Shown here one piece after another: positions 5,158-7,360 of a stretch of DNA of 7,360 nucleotides. The DNA comes from an uncultured Oscillospiraceae bacterium (GTDB lineage: Bacteria > Bacillota_A > Clostridia > Oscillospirales > Oscillospiraceae). Within the stretch, counting starts at the first letter, position 1. The number at the start of each line of letters is the position of its first letter. The stretch spans positions 1 to 7,360 of the forward strand of contig CAKUMR010000055.1 of assembly GCA_934667865.1 (NCBI GenBank), written 5' to 3'. The notes beneath the pieces are model-generated. The model did no database searches. It saw nothing but the letters and a program-made list of their open reading frames with translations, and was not told where the DNA came from. Made by a program: the position numbers and the translations under genes.

Positions 5158-5391
5158 ATGGAACTCGTAAAAGGTTTGATCGCAATTGGCGCAGGTCTTT
5201 GCATGGGCATCGGTGCTATCGGCCCCGCTGTCGGCGAAGGTCACGCCGTCGGCTGCGCACTGGAGGGCATGGCTCGTCAGCCTGAGGTTGCGGACACCCT
5301 GCGCACCAACATGATTCTCGGCTGCGCCATCACGGAAACCACCGGCATTTACTCCCTGGTCGTTGCTCTGCTTCTGATTTTCGCGTTCTGA
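5158..5391 (+). CDS. atpE: ATP synthase Fo subunit c, sodium-type with two carboxylates
   Basis: Rotor-ring subunit, a two-helix hairpin of 77 residues. Helix 1 carries the glycine-rich GxGxxxGxG packing pattern (11-28) and P23. The polar loop is ARQPE (39-43). Helix 2 holds ITETTGIYSL (58-67) with E60 as the essential ion-carrying carboxylate. Laid against the Ilyobacter tartaricus Na+ rotor (Q32, V63, E65, S66, T67), the residues here are E27, I58, E60, T61 and T62 with identical spacing. The Na+ ligand set is therefore present, but Gln is replaced by Glu, as in the two-carboxylate rotor of Fusobacterium nucleatum. Sodium coupling is thus likely but inferred. The protein is shorter than I. 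tartaricus c (89 residues) at both ends. Confidence 0.97.
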   Translation: MELVKGLIAIGAGLCMGIGAIGPAVGEGHAVGCALEGMARQPEVADTLRTNMILGCAITETTGIYSLVVALLLIFAF

Positions 5392-5394
5392 TTG

Positions 5395-5410
5395 AGCCGG
5401 GTACCCGGCT
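5395..5410 (+). other. Perfect 16-base palindrome between atpE and atpF
   Basis: AGCCGGGTACCCGGCT is its own reverse complement and can fold as a 6-base-pair GC-rich stem with a four-base GTAC loop. It begins 3 bases after the atpE stop and ends 3 bases before the GGGGAGG ribosome site of atpF. No T run follows, so it is not a terminator. It could protect the 3' end of atpE mRNA or dampen atpF translation, which would help make c more abundant than b. Confidence 0.6.
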
Positions 5411-5427
5411 AAAGGGGAGGGAATACC

Positions 5428-5955
5428 TTGTATTTGACGTATTTGTTTGGCGAGTCCGGTGATTTTATCTCACTGGAGCTTTGGACAAGCATTTTCACAC
5501 TCTGTAATCTGGTGATCCTGTTCTTTGTGATGAAAAAGCTCCTGTTCAAGCCCGTAAAGAAAATGATCGATTCCCGCCAGCAGGAAGTTGACGATATGTA
5601 CGCCAACGCGAATCAGGACAAAGAGGCTGCCGCGCAGATGAAGACCGAGTACGAGGAAAAGCTCGCCAAGGCTTCCGAGCAGAGCGCGGAGATGCTCAAG
5701 GACGCGACCCGCCGTGCGCAGAAGCGCGAGGAGGAAATCCTCCGCGAGGCGCAGGAGCAGGCTGCACAGACCCTGAAGCGTGCGGACGATCAGATTGAAA
5801 TGGAGAAGAAGCGTGCGATGAACGAAATCAAGGACGAGGTTTCCGTGATGGCCGTGGACATCGCCTCCGCGATCCTCACGCGCGACATCAAGCGCGAGGA
5901 GCACTCGGAGCTGATCGACTCCTTCATCGAGAATCTGGGGGACAGCCATGATTGA
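5428..5955 (+). CDS. atpF: ATP synthase Fo subunit b
   Basis: Peripheral stalk subunit of 175 residues, normal length. One N-terminal membrane helix (about 17-35) is followed by the conserved LLFKPVKKMIDSRQQEVDD junction (38-56). A long, highly charged alpha-helical/coiled-coil region (about 50-150), rich in E, K, A and Q, follows. The C-terminal part (DIASAILTRDIKREEHSELIDSFI) binds the delta subunit in homologues. The start codon is TTG: GGGGAGG (5414-5420) lies 7 bases before it, and the first in-frame ATG would remove the membrane helix. The end overlaps atpH by 8 bases. Identification is secure. Confidence 0.95.
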   Translation: MYLTYLFGESGDFISLELWTSIFTLCNLVILFFVMKKLLFKPVKKMIDSRQQEVDDMYANANQDKEAAAQMKTEYEEKLAKASEQSAEMLKDATRRAQKREEEILREAQEQAAQTLKRADDQIEMEKKRAMNEIKDEVSVMAVDIASAILTRDIKREEHSELIDSFIENLGDSHD

Positions 5956-6481
5956 TACCGCCAGCTACGGGAAAGCCCTGTACCAGCTCACCGCAGAAAA
6001 CGGCAGCGATGCGCGTGTTCTGGAGGAGCTGGACGCGGTCGAGCAGCTTCTGAAGGAGAATCCTTCCTATACGCTGCTGCTTGACACGCCGGCGGCCAGC
6101 AAGGAGGAAAAGCACGGTCTGCTCCGGCAGGCGTTCGGGAGCTTTGATCCCATGCTTTTGAATTTCCTGTGCCTGCTGTGCGATCAGCGTTCCTTTTACC
6201 AGCTTCCGGCCTGCCGGACGGCCTACCGCGCCAGCTTCGACGAAGCGCATGACATCGTGCGTGCCGAGGCGATCACGGCGGTGCCCATGCAGGAGCGCCA
6301 GTGCAAAGCATTGCAAAAGAAGCTGGAGTCCATCACCGGCAAAAACATTGTGCTGAAAAACAGCGTGGATCCTGCGCTGATCGGAGGCGTTACCCTCCGG
6401 TACGGCGGTGTCCAGCTTAGTGACAGCATCCAGAGCAGGCTCGACCGGCTGCGCCGCAGTCTGGACGAGTCCATAGTATAA
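5948..6481 (+). CDS. atpH: ATP synthase F1 subunit delta
   Basis: Stator subunit linking the F1 head to the b stalk, 177 residues, normal length. The N-terminal helical bundle begins with ASYGKALYQLTAENG, equivalent to the usual 'RYAKALFELA' opening. The C-terminal part has the family pattern ALQKKLESITGKNIVLKNSVDPALIGGVTLRYGGVQLSDSI, where 'DPxLIGGvxlr.g...D.Si' is diagnostic of OSCP/delta. A G-rich ribosome site (around 5937-5942) within the end of atpF precedes the ATG, and the 8-base overlap suggests translational coupling. The alpha gene follows after 18 bases. Confidence 0.95.
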   Translation: MIDTASYGKALYQLTAENGSDARVLEELDAVEQLLKENPSYTLLLDTPAASKEEKHGLLRQAFGSFDPMLLNFLCLLCDQRSFYQLPACRTAYRASFDEAHDIVRAEAITAVPMQERQCKALQKKLESITGKNIVLKNSVDPALIGGVTLRYGGVQLSDSIQSRLDRLRRSLDESIV

Positions 6482-6499
6482 GATAAAGTTGGTGAAACC

Positions 6500-7360
<861 letters not shown>

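Overview
The window looks like chromosomal DNA of an anaerobic, fairly GC-rich Firmicute. Class Clostridia, and within it something Oscillospiraceae/Ruminococcaceae-like, is the best guess. Reasons: strong AGGAGG ribosome sites, SigA-type promoters, GTG and TTG starts, a clostridial F-type ATP synthase operon with a sodium-type c subunit, and an 'aluminum resistance' PLP enzyme typical of Firmicutes. This placement is inferred from protein style; no marker gene fixes it.

Layout. (1) Bases 1-620 are AT-richer than the rest. They hold the 5' part of an XRE-type repressor gene (minus strand, cut by the window edge), its promoter, a probable decayed helix-turn-helix gene, and a second strong minus-strand promoter with a palindrome at its start point. 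(2) Bases 629-706 carry two hairpins that would end the next operon. (3) Bases 780-3292 are one minus-strand operon. It has a near-consensus promoter, an AbrB/SpoVT-type regulator, a PLP-dependent enzyme of the methionine gamma-lyase/aluminum-resistance family, and an EamA/DMT transporter. Both gene junctions are ATGA overlaps, so the three are probably translationally coupled. (4) Bases 3293-3631 are a divergent intergenic region with an inverted repeat, an orphan minus-strand terminator-like hairpin, and twin plus-strand promoters. (5) From 3632 to the right edge runs the F1Fo ATP synthase operon in canonical order: atpZ-like, atpI-like, atpB (a), atpE (c), atpF (b), atpH (delta), atpA (alpha, cut by the window edge).

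How the parts work together. The two small membrane proteins at the operon head are assembly or ion-transport accessories. a, b and c form the membrane motor; delta and alpha belong to the stator/F1 head. The c subunit carries the full sodium-ligand pattern, but with Glu where the classic Na+ rotor has Gln. That gives two carboxylates per binding site, as described for Fusobacterium nucleatum, and it is the most interesting protein-level observation here. The minus-strand operon pairs an amino-acid-type PLP enzyme with an exporter-like permease under its own regulator; its substrate cannot be read from sequence. I see no CRISPR array, tRNA, rRNA or intact mobile element, and most of the window is ordinary housekeeping DNA.
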